A DNA stretch of 64,000 nucleotides from CAXBNB01 sp040151475 (GCF_040151475.1 NZ_JBDKWG010000104.1:1-64000), one strand, 5' to 3'; shown: positions 45,349 through 53,720, counted from the stretch's first letter. Notes: generated by a model from the sequence alone, not told the origin. Made by a program: numbers and translations.

Positions 45349-45959
45349 TTGAAAAGAAAAGCAATAGTTGATACTACTGTTCTTGCTTATTCAATGGATT
45401 TGAAACAGATTAATCTTTTAAGTAATCTAAAAAACCTTTTTTCTGAAATACTAATCCCAGAATGTGTTAGAGATGAATTTGATCCAAAATATGGGACTGC
45501 TCAATTTTCTAAGAGAAAAGAGTTTATCAATAATTTGAAAATTGATTATGGGTTCTACAAACTTTGCACGACAAAAGACCCTATAGTGTTTGATTCCGTT
45601 TCAGCCAAGAGGGGATACATAAAGGAGAAGCTGAAGCAATTGCCCAGGCAAGAAAAAGAGAAATACGCCTAATACTAACGGATGACAAAAATTACATTCA
45701 ATTGATAGAAGACAGGTTCTCCGATATTAAAGTTTTCAATACAATATCTCTTTTGGCATTATTAGAAACACAAAAACTAATTGACAATTACACTGATTGC
45801 ATTTTAGAATTGCACCAGCTTCAAAATTTTAAAAGTAAATACTTAAGAGTCTCTTACCTAAAAGCTCTTGAGTTCTTAGGTATTTCACTAAACAAAAAAA
45901 CATTGTCAAATAAGACTAGCATAAACAAGTTGAAAAAATCTAAAAACCTTGCAAAGTAG
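45349..45959 (+). pseudogene. PIN-domain gene interrupted by a frameshift
   Basis: The first frame (TTG 45349 to 45672) has the PIN start KRKAIVDTTVLAYSMD with the first metal-binding aspartate, and PECVRDEFDPKY. The second half continues in the -1 frame: IHKGEAEAIAQA, then RLILTDDKNYIQL and FNTISLLALLE to 45959. These are the second and third acidic boxes of a PIN RNase. The switch falls around 45605-45630. The combined protein would have about 200 residues. This is either a recent one-base mutation, a sequencing error or programmed frameshifting. It forms a probable two-gene unit with the TIR gene. Confidence 0.7.
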
Positions 45960-45998
45960 GAATTTAGCAGTTTTATAAAATTTGTTCTGGTATCAAGA

Positions 45999-46066
45999 CA
46001 TAAACAAAAAAGGTCACCGTTTCTGATGACCTTTTGGTGGGCGCTGAGGGATTCGAACCCCCGACT
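45999..46066. repeat. Direct repeat copy 1: tRNA 3' half plus terminator
   Basis: About 68 bp here match 46368-46436 almost perfectly (one A fewer in the A-run). The repeat covers CATAAAC, the terminator hairpin and the tRNA 3' acceptor and T-arm sequence. The two copies flank the GIY-YIG gene like attachment sites of an integrated element. Confidence 0.8.
46006..46035. terminator. Terminator hairpin, copy 1
   Basis: AAAAGGTCA and TGACCTTTT form a 9-bp stem around a 10-base loop. A- and T-runs on both sides allow termination in either direction. It follows the tRNA remnant on the minus strand and could also end the PIN transcript on the plus strand. Confidence 0.75.
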
Positions 46067-46098
46067 CTCCCGATGAAAATCGGGATGCTCTGAACCAA
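46035..46098 (-). pseudogene. Truncated tRNA remnant (3' half with altered anticodon arm)
   Basis: On the minus strand this matches the intact tRNA-Val at 46409 from GGTTCAGAGCA to the acceptor 3' strand AGCGCCC plus ACCA. The anticodon arm differs (TCCCGATTTTCATCGGGA, 18 bases instead of 17). The 5' acceptor strand and part of the D-arm are missing, replaced by unrelated AT-rich sequence. It cannot fold as a tRNA. It marks the far end of the GIY-YIG insertion. Confidence 0.75.
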
Positions 46099-46112
46099 AA
46101 TCAGTTAACCAG

Positions 46113-46370
46113 TTAATTATTACCCTCTCCAATAAGTCCATTTATCTTTTTCCTGCTTTTCCAACTCTTTACCTGTCTTTCTCGTGCATAAGCTTCTGAT
46201 TTTGACAAATACTCCTCGTTGTAAACAATGACCCAATCATTTACCTTTCCAGTAAATCCTTTATGATGTGCATTATGTTTCGATAACCTACTTTCCATAT
46301 TATTAGTATGCCCGATATAAAACCGATCTAAGGACTTTGAATAAATTATATAGAAATAATAGTAGGTCAT
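46113..46370 (-). CDS. GIY-YIG nuclease, small single-domain
   Basis: The 85-residue protein from ATG 46370 is essentially one GIY-YIG domain. It shows YYFYIIYSKSLDRFYIGHTN (the two GIY/YIG-like strands), the catalytic arginine in MESRLSKHN, and the metal-binding glutamate region SEAYARERQVKSWKSRKK. A TTG two codons upstream is an alternative start. It belongs to the UvrC-N/UPF0213-like group common in Bacteroidota. The ATG lies inside the duplicated tRNA-terminator repeat, and the gene is bounded by the two repeat copies. That suggests a nuclease-encoding mobile cassette inserted at a tRNA 3' end. Confidence 0.88.
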   Translation of the reverse strand: MTYYYFYIIYSKSLDRFYIGHTNNMESRLSKHNAHHKGFTGKVNDWVIVYNEEYLSKSEAYARERQVKSWKSRKKINGLIGEGNN

Positions 46371-46436
46371 AAACAAAAAAAGGTCACCGTTTCTGATGAC
46401 CTTTTGGTGGGCGCTGAGGGATTCGAACCCCCGACC
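46368..46436. repeat. Direct repeat copy 2: tRNA-Val 3' half plus terminator
   Basis: This is the partner of 45999-46066. It includes the 3' half of the functional tRNA-Val gene, its terminator and the start codon region of the GIY-YIG gene. Distance between copies is about 370 bp. Confidence 0.8.
46379..46405. terminator. tRNA-Val terminator hairpin, copy 2
   Basis: The same AAAAGGTCA/TGACCTTTT stem as copy 1 follows the tRNA-Val 3' end on the minus strand and precedes the GIY-YIG start by about 10 bp. Confidence 0.75.
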
Positions 46437-46482
46437 CTCTGGGTGTAAACCAGATGCTCTGAACCAACTGAGCTAAGCGCCC
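46409..46482 (-). tRNA. tRNA-Val (anticodon TAC)
   Basis: The minus strand folds as a full cloverleaf. The acceptor strands are GGGCGCT and AGCGCCC. The D-stem is GCTC/GAGC, the anticodon stem TCTGG/CCAGA encloses the loop TTTACAC (anticodon TAC), and the T-stem GGGGG/CCCTC (with one G-T pair) encloses TTCGAAT. The discriminator A and an encoded CCA extend the gene to 46405. A consensus promoter lies directly upstream. Confidence 0.95.
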
Positions 46483-46496
46483 TTGAATTGGGAGTG

Positions 46497-46527
46497 CAAA
46501 TGTAGTTTTGTTATTTATAATTGCAAA
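46497..46527 (-). promoter_or_regulatory. Promoter of tRNA-Val
   Basis: On the minus strand a TTTG (-33) at 46527-46524 is followed after 19 bases by TACATTTG (-7) at 46504-46497. This is an almost ideal Bacteroidota TTTG/TAnnTTTG promoter, 14 bp before the mature tRNA 5' end. Confidence 0.75.
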
Positions 46528-46544
46528 TCAATTTTCAAATATTT

Positions 46545-47201
46545 TTAACTTAAAGCATGATTTAAATAATCATTAAATTTTTTGGCCTTTTTGTAGGTCT
46601 CTATCGCATCTTTATAAAATCCTCCGGATACTAATTCCTTGTCGCTATAGTTCTTTATTACATAAAAACTTTTGAACCTGAGAAGTTCAATATTCGGATG
46701 GTCTTTCGGATATCCTTTGGGAGCAGTTTTTAATGTATCTCCTTTAATATCCACAAAAGTAGATTTGAAGTCTTCACTTTCTATCAATTGTTTTAATCCT
46801 TCAGGATTGTAGTCAATTTCCTGTCGGATTGCAGCCAGTTTTTCCGCAGCAGGCATATAAATGCCCCCACCGACAAAAGAATTTTGCGGTTTGATATGAA
46901 TGTAATATCCTGTCCCTTCAGATTTTTTGCCCATGTTGCCCATCAATGCACCAAAATTAGTTTTATACGGTGTTTTGTCATTGCTGAAGCGTATGTCACG
47001 ATTGATACGAAAAGCACAGTTTTTCGACTCTACTCCTGCCAGGCTTTCATCAAATTGTGCGATATCATTGATGATATTATCGACCAATTCCAAAAAATCG
47101 GATCGTCTTGCCTGATACGTTTTTCTATTGGCATCAAACCACTCTTTGGTGTTGTTACTATTTAACTCACTTAAGAATTTCAGGGTGTCATTTAGTTCCA
47201 T
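46545..47201 (-). CDS. DUF2461 domain protein
   Basis: The 218-residue protein matches the DUF2461 (TIGR02453) family: FLSELNSNNTKEWFDANRKTY at the N-terminus, then FRINRDIRFSNDKTPYKTNF and YYIHIKPQNSFVGGGIYMP. The function of the family is not established. It overlaps the murF stop by 10 bp and is therefore probably cotranscribed. Confidence 0.88.
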   Translation of the reverse strand: MELNDTLKFLSELNSNNTKEWFDANRKTYQARRSDFLELVDNIINDIAQFDESLAGVESKNCAFRINRDIRFSNDKTPYKTNFGALMGNMGKKSEGTGYYIHIKPQNSFVGGGIYMPAAEKLAAIRQEIDYNPEGLKQLIESEDFKSTFVDIKGDTLKTAPKGYPKDHPNIELLRFKSFYVIKNYSDKELVSGGFYKDAIETYKKAKKFNDYLNHALS

Positions 47202-48478
47202 ATCTCTTTTGTTTCAATCAATTTTTCCATTGTCATACTCCGCGAACCTTTGATAAGTACGGTTGAGTCAGAAATTGGATTTTCTTTAAGAAAAGAAATT
47301 AACTCGCTAACAATAGAAAAAACCCCAGGTGTCTTACCAGTTGCTGCTTTTTGGTATTCTTCCCCCACAAAAAAAGCTTCGGAAATGCCTATAGATTTCA
47401 CACTATCAACAATTTCACAATGACTCTTTTGACTGTATGCACCAAGTTCTTTCATGTCGCCAAGCAATGCGATCTTCTTAGTATTTTCAAAAGAAGACAA
47501 GTAGTCTAATGCAGCTTTAGTAGAATCCGGATTGGCATTGTAGGCATCTAAAATGATTGTATTACTGCCTATCTTCATCACCTGAGAACGGTTATTATCC
47601 GGGGCATAGCTGTCGATGGCTTCATAGGCTTTGCTCATGTCCGCATTGAAATACCCGGCAATAGCCAAGGCTGCACTGGCATTCATGAAATTGTGTTTTC
47701 CTACCAAATGTGTTTGATGTTTTGTTCCATCCTTATCCTGATATTCAACGAATGGAGAAGTATTTTTTAAGGTACAATTACCTGCCGGAAAAAATATCGG
47801 AGATTCAAAGCGTTTAGACATGTTGTACAACACTTCATCTTCCTTATTTACAAATCCCACTCCGTTATTCTTCAACAAATAATCAAAAAGTTCACTTTTT
47901 GCCCTGATCAGGTTATCCCTGCCACCAAACTCACCAATATGAGCAGTGCCAATATTCGTAATAACGCCATGTGTGGGTTTGGCAATCTCACAATATAAAG
48001 CGATCTCTCCAAGGTGGTTAGCACCCATTTCCACAATAGCAATATCCAACTTACTATCCATTGCCAGCAAAGTCAATGGCACACCGATATGGTTGTTTAA
48101 ATTCCCGACGGTGCTTTGCACTCTAAAGGATGTGTCAAGTACTCTTGTAATTAATTCTTTTGTCGTTGTTTTTCCATTTGATCCTGTAATAGCCAATACA
48201 TGCCCAGTGAAATGGTTTCTGTGGAATGTTGCCAACTGCTGAAGTGTTTCCAGTACATTATCTACCTGAATAAAGTTGGTGTTGACACCAGCTTTCGGAT
48301 CGTCAACTACTGCATACTTTGCCCCATTGTCAAGTGCTTGTTTGGCATATTGATTGCCATCAAAGTTTGACCCTTTTAAGGCAAAAAAGAGGTCTCCTTT
48401 ATTAATTTTTCTTGTATCAATACAAACCCCTGAACACTCAAGGTATTTTGTATATAAAATATTAATTGAATCTGTCAA
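47192..48478 (-). CDS. murF: UDP-N-acetylmuramoyl-tripeptide--D-alanyl-D-alanine ligase
   Basis: This is a 428-residue Mur ligase. The N-terminal domain has CIDTRKINKGDLFFALKG, the ATP P-loop is AITGSNGKTTTKELI near residue 105, and the central VEMGANHLGEI is followed by the C-terminal DAYNANPDSTKAAL. It adds D-Ala-D-Ala to the peptidoglycan precursor in the cytoplasm. The start appears to be TTG at 48478; no in-frame ATG fits. Confidence 0.95.
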   Translation of the reverse strand: MTDSINILYTKYLECSGVCIDTRKINKGDLFFALKGSNFDGNQYAKQALDNGAKYAVVDDPKAGVNTNFIQVDNVLETLQQLATFHRNHFTGHVLAITGSNGKTTTKELITRVLDTSFRVQSTVGNLNNHIGVPLTLLAMDSKLDIAIVEMGANHLGEIALYCEIAKPTHGVITNIGTAHIGEFGGRDNLIRAKSELFDYLLKNNGVGFVNKEDEVLYNMSKRFESPIFFPAGNCTLKNTSPFVEYQDKDGTKHQTHLVGKHNFMNASAALAIAGYFNADMSKAYEAIDSYAPDNNRSQVMKIGSNTIILDAYNANPDSTKAALDYLSSFENTKKIALLGDMKELGAYSQKSHCEIVDSVKSIGISEAFFVGEEYQKAATGKTPGVFSIVSELISFLKENPISDSTVLIKGSRSMTMEKLIETKEIWN

Positions 48479-48556
48479 AAGAGTATTGTTCGCATGATTT
48501 GAGTCACAAATATATTATTTTTTCGTGCTTAGACTCAAAAAAGATCAATTCGTAAT

Positions 48557-49585
48557 TTAGGGTGCAAATTGTAAGTTTTCAGTAAAAGCTTCATCATTGA
48601 GTGTAGCGAGAAAGACAAGTATCAAATTTGCTTCCTGATCTTCTAAATGAAAATCAATTAGAGTATTTGAAAGGGTTTTACTTTCTTTCATACCATTTTG
48701 ATAATGATTTATTACATTTCTAAGAGACTCAAATCGGCCGTCGTGCATATAGGGAGCAGTATATTTAAGATTGCGCAATGTTGGCGTTTTGAATTTTCCA
48801 AGATCCATAGAATCCAGAGTAATTCTGTATCTCCCCGCCCTAACGTCTTCATTGGCTATTGGAAAATCATCATCAATGCCATTGTTGTGAAATAAATTAT
48901 CTGTAAACAATGGTGGGATATGGCAAGAGCTGCATTTTTGGATAAAAATTTTCTGTCCTTTTAATTCGTCCTCCAAAAATTGATTCTCACCTCTTTGGAC
49001 TTGGTCATATTTGGAATTGGCTGAAACCAGGGTTCGCTGGAATTGTGCCAAAGCCCTGGCAATGTAGGCAGACGAAACCTGATTTATTCCAAATGTTTTT
49101 TGAAATCGTTTTTTGTATTTGGCGTTTTCATTTAGGTATTTCACAATCTCTTTTAAGTCTCCACCCATTTCATCGGAGCTGGTAAGAGCAGCAAATGGAA
49201 GTGATTCAAGGTTTTTGACCCCACCATCCCAGAATAAATTATCCATCCATGCCAGATTGATCAGGGCGGGGGAGTTCCTTTTAAGCATGTTACCTGAAAT
49301 CCCGGAGGAGCTCAGCTTTTGTCCATCTGAAAAAGACAACTGCTGTAAATGACAAGTCGCACAAGATATTTTGCCGGAAGCAGATAGAGCAGGATCATAA
49401 AACAACATCCTGCCCAGCTCTACCCCCTCCACGGTAAGTGGGTTTCTGACAGGAAAATCTTTTGGTTTTGGAAAAAAGCTCGGGTAATTTAACTCCAACT
49501 TTGTTGGTTCATCAACTTTCGAGCATCCTGCCAAAACCAAAACAATGAGTATATAATACGGTTTTTTCAAATTACGCTGACCCAT
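48557..49585 (-). CDS. Diheme cytochrome c peroxidase-like lipoprotein (CcpA/MauG family)
   Basis: The product of about 342 residues from ATG 49585 has a lipoprotein signal (LIVLVLAGC). It has two haem sites: CATCHLQQLSF near residue 73 and CSSCHIPPLFTDN near residue 216. Family blocks EGVELGRMLFYDPALS and LRNLKYTAPYMHDGRFESL are present. It reduces peroxide or modifies a partner protein in the periplasm. It diverges from a paralogue at 49678, from which it probably arose by duplication. Confidence 0.9.
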   Translation of the reverse strand: MGQRNLKKPYYILIVLVLAGCSKVDEPTKLELNYPSFFPKPKDFPVRNPLTVEGVELGRMLFYDPALSASGKISCATCHLQQLSFSDGQKLSSSGISGNMLKRNSPALINLAWMDNLFWDGGVKNLESLPFAALTSSDEMGGDLKEIVKYLNENAKYKKRFQKTFGINQVSSAYIARALAQFQRTLVSANSKYDQVQRGENQFLEDELKGQKIFIQKCSSCHIPPLFTDNLFHNNGIDDDFPIANEDVRAGRYRITLDSMDLGKFKTPTLRNLKYTAPYMHDGRFESLRNVINHYQNGMKESKTLSNTLIDFHLEDQEANLILVFLATLNDEAFTENLQFAP

Positions 49586-49677
49586 AAAACAGTATCGAAA
49601 CATTTGAAGTTAAATTTACCCCAATAAGTATAAAGGGGCAGACAATAGGCGTTGTTATATTGAATCAAAAGGAACAA

Positions 49678-50787
49678 GTGAATAGATTAATTCTACAAAT
49701 ACTGACAATAGGCTTATGGCTGGTAAGTTGCGGCGGAGACAATAGCAACCAAATAACAGCACCAACCCCATACAATTTAGATGTCCCCTTCTATTTTGGT
49801 GAAAATTACGAATTACCAAAAGAGAATCCTTTGACAATAGAAGGTGTGGAATTGGGTAGGATGCTTTTTTATGAAAAAAAACTATCCAGAGACAACACGA
49901 TTTCATGTAGCTCCTGCCATCAGCAAGACAAGGCATTCACCGACGGCCTTCCGGTAAGCATAGGAATTGATGGCCAGCATTTGACGAAAAGTGCCATGTC
50001 GCTGGTGAATATGCCCTGGTCGTCTCATTTTTTTTGGAACGGGAGGGCTGAAAGTTTGGAAGTACAGGCATTAGAACCTATTGAAAACCCTTTGGAAATG
50101 GATCAATCTTTAGACGAAACTGTCTCCAAACTGCAAAATACTGAGATTTATCCGGATCGATTTTTTAAGGCTTTTGGAAACAAAACAATCACCACAGAAA
50201 ATATTGGGAAAGCTCTGGCTCAATTCCAGCGAACGTTGATTTCCGCCAATTCTAAATATGACAAATATATAGTTGGCGATGCAGAGTTAACCGAACAAGA
50301 AAGCCTTGGCATGGAATTATTTTTTACACACCCTGAGCCTTCCAGTTCGATCAGAGGAGGCAATTGCGGCGATTGTCATGTGAATTTTCTGACATCTGGG
50401 GTAAACGATAATTTTGATGGGTTTAAAAATAATGGTTTAGATAATGATAGTGGTTTGGAAGATGGATTGGCTGCTGTCACTGGATTTCCTTCAGACAAAG
50501 GGAAGTTTAAAGTGCCAAGTTTGAGGAATATTGCGTTGACAGCACCATATATGCATGATGGCAGATTTTCTACTTTAGAAGAAGTTCTGGATCATTACAA
50601 TGAAGGAATAATAAGGAGTGAAACATTAGATCCGTTGATCCTTGCAGCAAGCAATGAAAATATTGTACCGAATGAAGATATTAAGTTACATTTAACCGAT
50701 GAAGAAAAGGAAGCTATAATAGCTTTTTTAAAAACCCTCACAGATTATAATTTTATCACTGATGAAAAATTTTCAGACCCTTTTTAG
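49678..50787 (+). CDS. Diheme peroxidase of the MauG/MbnH type
   Basis: The product of about 369 residues starts at GTG 49678, chosen for the AAAAGGAACAA ribosome site and the lipoprotein signal it opens (LTIGLWLVSC). A TTG at 49660 is the alternative. Haem sites are CSSCHQQDKAF near residue 77 and CGDCHVNFL near 229, with the shared LRNIALTAPYMHDGRFSTL block. It overlaps the MbnP-like gene by 26 bp, so the products are made together. In methanotrophs MbnH is a diheme enzyme that oxidises a tryptophan of MbnP to kynurenine, so this is its likely role. Confidence 0.88.
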   Translation: MNRLILQILTIGLWLVSCGGDNSNQITAPTPYNLDVPFYFGENYELPKENPLTIEGVELGRMLFYEKKLSRDNTISCSSCHQQDKAFTDGLPVSIGIDGQHLTKSAMSLVNMPWSSHFFWNGRAESLEVQALEPIENPLEMDQSLDETVSKLQNTEIYPDRFFKAFGNKTITTENIGKALAQFQRTLISANSKYDKYIVGDAELTEQESLGMELFFTHPEPSSSIRGGNCGDCHVNFLTSGVNDNFDGFKNNGLDNDSGLEDGLAAVTGFPSDKGKFKVPSLRNIALTAPYMHDGRFSTLEEVLDHYNEGIIRSETLDPLILAASNENIVPNEDIKLHLTDEEKEAIIAFLKTLTDYNFITDEKFSDPF

Positions 50788-51520
50788 TGTTGCTTTTTTG
50801 ATGACCATACTACTTATAGCAAGTGGCTGTGGGTCAGAAAATGATGTAGATTTCAATGATTCCCTTACCTTGGAATTTAAAGCAATAGCCAACGGACAAC
50901 CATTAGCTTTCAATACAGCAAATTATACTACTGCCTCCGGAAATGTAATTTCTATAGACAGGATGAAATTTTATCTGAGTAACCTCCAACTTATTAATTC
51001 GGAAACGGGAGAAGCTTTTGTAGAACAGGATGGCTATCATCTGGTAAGCTTAAATGACGAACAAGAAGAATATTCCTTCACCATTGAAAATTTGCGAAGT
51101 GATTTTAAGTTTGACAAGATTAAATTCGCTATTGGAGTAGATGCAGATAAAAATGCTTCCATTGATAATGTGGGGGATTTAGACCCCACCAATGATATGG
51201 CCTGGAACTGGAATACAGGCTATAAGTTTTTCTTAATGGAAGGCCTTTTCTACCCCGGAGTAGATCAGGAAAACCAAGGGTTGGTTTTGCATATTGGCCT
51301 GGACAGAAATTTTAAAACCCTGGAGTTTTTAGCAGATAACCATATAGATATTGCAGGTTCAAATACACTTCATTTTACTTTGGATGGCCTTGCTCCATTT
51401 AATTCGCCAAATGTGATTGACCTCACAAGCAAATCATCATACATGGTGGATGAAGACTCAAATAAAATTGCCGAAAACTATGCTACAGGATTGATCAGAC
51501 TTTCCTCAACAGAGCGATAA
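50762..51520 (+). CDS. MbnP-like copper-binding lipoprotein
   Basis: The 252-residue protein has a lipoprotein signal (FLMTILLIASGC). The MbnP family pattern follows: LEFKAIANGQPLAFN, SIDRMKFYLSNLQLI, KIKFAIGVDADKN, and the hallmark MAWNWNTGYKFFLMEGLF, whose tryptophans include the candidate for conversion to kynurenine. It should bind copper outside the cytoplasm. The overlapping diheme peroxidase gene is its expected maturation partner. A T9SS protein gene follows 16 bp later. Confidence 0.87.
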   Translation: MKNFQTLFSVAFLMTILLIASGCGSENDVDFNDSLTLEFKAIANGQPLAFNTANYTTASGNVISIDRMKFYLSNLQLINSETGEAFVEQDGYHLVSLNDEQEEYSFTIENLRSDFKFDKIKFAIGVDADKNASIDNVGDLDPTNDMAWNWNTGYKFFLMEGLFYPGVDQENQGLVLHIGLDRNFKTLEFLADNHIDIAGSNTLHFTLDGLAPFNSPNVIDLTSKSSYMVDEDSNKIAENYATGLIRLSSTER

Positions 51521-51536
51521 TTTTTTAAATTTGAAT

Positions 51537-53720
51537 ATGGGTCATCGTATTTCGTTGTTTTTATTCCTCTTCTTCTGCACGACAATACCTGCACTTTCCC
51601 AAATTGAGTTTAGCTACAATTCCGAAATCAAGTTTATAGAAAATGGCAAAGAACTTAAGTTTCCTTTTGCGGGAGGACTTAATTCAGCTCAATATGGTTC
51701 TATAGACCTCAACCTTGACAATATCCCGGATTTAGTCGTTTTCGACCGCTCTTCAGACAAATTGATCACTTTTATATCCACTGGTTCAGAATATGAATAT
51801 GCACCTCAATTCGAACACCATTTTCCACCAAATATCCAAAATTGGATGGTACTCGCTGACTACAATTGTGATGGGAAAATGGATATATTCACCTATACCA
51901 ACCTGGGAATTCGGGTTTTTAAAAATATAAGCACATCACAGCTTGAATGGGAATTAGCTGAAAACCCAATTTTCACTCAAGGCTCTTCCTCAATGATCAA
52001 TCTGAGTGTCAACTCCACAGACATTCCGGCAGTCGTCGATCTGGATGGAGATTCAGATTTAGACATTCTGGTATATAATTTTGCATCCGGTGGTTTAATT
52101 GAACATCATAAAAATATGGCAATTGAAAACAATGGTAATTGCAATACATTAGAGTATGTAAGGGTATCTCAGCGATATGGTGACTTTGAAGAGTGTACAT
52201 GCGATGAATTTGTGTTTTCCGGGGAGTCATGTAACTCCGGTGGCAGAACATTACACGTAGGAGGAAAGGCTATCCTGGCATTTGACAATGACAATGATGG
52301 GGATTTGGAATTGGTGATCGGACAGGAAACTTGTACAGATCTGAGTATAATTGAAAACAAAGGGACTTCTTCAACAGCAGTTTTCGATTCTTTTTCCAAT
52401 TTCTTTCCGGAAAAAAATACAGTAGTCAGTTTTGAACAATTCCCTGCACCTTTTCTGGTTGATGTCAATTTTGATGGATTGAAGGATATTATTTTATCTC
52501 CCTGCATCCGGTCAAATCCGGGAGGATTAATTGACAACACCAATTCTAACTGGTTATATATCAACCATGGAAGTGAAGAAGTTCCGGATTTTAAATTTGA
52601 CAGTAAAAATTTCCTGCAGGCAAATATGATTGATGTTGGGGATTTTTCTTATCCTACATTCTTAGATGTAGATGGGGATTTGGATGAAGATCTTCTTGTA
52701 GGAAATCAAGGAACAAACAAAAATGGAAATTATAGTGCTTCAATTCGCTTATATTCAAAAACTGTTGAGGGATTTGTGCTAACTGAGGATGATTATGCTT
52801 CCTTATCTCATCTAAATTTCACCTATTTAAATTCGTCATTTGTAGATATCAATGAGGATGGAAAACTCGATATGGTCATTACAGCACTGGACGAAAATGA
52901 TGATCCGGGACTATTTTACATATTAAATACCTCAACGAACAATATTTCCAAATTTGAGGCATCTCAGATCAAGACCATACCAACCTCTGTAGGAGCTTTT
53001 GATAATGCCAAAATGTTTGACATAAACTCAGATGGAGTATTGGATTTACTCTTAGGCAAATCCAATGGAAAACTTGAATACTACGTTAATACAGGGTCAA
53101 ATCTCTCACCAAACTTTACGCTAGAAAATGATGCTTTTCTGGGACTAGAATTCAGAGGAACAAACAGTAATCTGAACATTACAGTAGCGGATGTTGATGG
53201 TGATAATCTGGCAGATTTAATCACCACCGATAGATCTGGTGTGATGAAAGTATATTTAGATTTCGTAAACTCAACAGATGAACCTCAAATCAATCTGCTG
53301 AAAACAGAAAGTAGCATTGAAAATACCCCCACTATACTGGGAAGAATTACGCATCCTTCTATAGGGAAGATAGATGGTAAAACCATGATAGCCATAGGAA
53401 ATATCAGAGGAGGAATTACCCTATTGGAATCTAATAACGGTAACAATACTGAACCTGACGCATTACAACTTACTGTATTTCCAAATCCGAGTAAAGTGGA
53501 TAAGGTAGTGAAATTTCATACAACCAACGATCAGGCTCAACTTGAGATTTTCGGTATTTCCGGAAACAGGCTTCTGGAATCAGTAACAATTACCGCAAAT
53601 GAAGTTTTAGACCTTAATTTATCCGGTTATAGAAATGGATTGTACTTTGCCAGAATCAGAAAAAATAAATCAACCAAAACGGTAAAGTTTATTTTGGGGA
53701 ATGGATCAAATGCTCTCTAG
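51537..53720 (+). CDS. Secreted FG-GAP/VCBS-repeat protein with T9SS sorting tail
   Basis: The product of about 727 residues has a signal peptide (FLFLFFCTTIPALSQ). It has many calcium-binding-like repeats with D-x-D-x-D motifs: LDNIPDLVVFDR, YNCDGKMDIFTY, LDGDSDLDILVY, NDNDGDLELVIG and INEDGKLDMVIT. It ends in a type A sorting domain (LQLTVFPNPSKVDKVVKF, then GLYFARIRKNKSTKTVKFIL). It should be secreted by T9SS and attached to the cell surface. ATG 51537 is preferred over TTG 51531. It probably closes the peroxidase/MbnP operon. Confidence 0.9.
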   Translation: MGHRISLFLFLFFCTTIPALSQIEFSYNSEIKFIENGKELKFPFAGGLNSAQYGSIDLNLDNIPDLVVFDRSSDKLITFISTGSEYEYAPQFEHHFPPNIQNWMVLADYNCDGKMDIFTYTNLGIRVFKNISTSQLEWELAENPIFTQGSSSMINLSVNSTDIPAVVDLDGDSDLDILVYNFASGGLIEHHKNMAIENNGNCNTLEYVRVSQRYGDFEECTCDEFVFSGESCNSGGRTLHVGGKAILAFDNDNDGDLELVIGQETCTDLSIIENKGTSSTAVFDSFSNFFPEKNTVVSFEQFPAPFLVDVNFDGLKDIILSPCIRSNPGGLIDNTNSNWLYINHGSEEVPDFKFDSKNFLQANMIDVGDFSYPTFLDVDGDLDEDLLVGNQGTNKNGNYSASIRLYSKTVEGFVLTEDDYASLSHLNFTYLNSSFVDINEDGKLDMVITALDENDDPGLFYILNTSTNNISKFEASQIKTIPTSVGAFDNAKMFDINSDGVLDLLLGKSNGKLEYYVNTGSNLSPNFTLENDAFLGLEFRGTNSNLNITVADVDGDNLADLITTDRSGVMKVYLDFVNSTDEPQINLLKTESSIENTPTILGRITHPSIGKIDGKTMIAIGNIRGGITLLESNNGNNTEPDALQLTVFPNPSKVDKVVKFHTTNDQAQLEIFGISGNRLLESVTITANEVLDLNLSGYRNGLYFARIRKNKSTKTVKFILGNGSNAL

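Noticed and set aside
46035..46110. Second functional tRNA gene
   Set aside because: The 5' acceptor strand is absent and the anticodon arm has 18 bases; no cloverleaf forms.
45854..46141. 95-codon minus-strand frame across the tRNA remnant and terminator
   Set aside because: It is a translation of the tRNA T-arm/acceptor, terminator and antisense PIN sequence (RGFESLSAHQK is tRNA-derived), not a protein gene.
49619..49637. CCCC...GGGG hairpin between the two peroxidase genes
   Set aside because: Only four base pairs and no T-run; too weak to call a terminator or operator.
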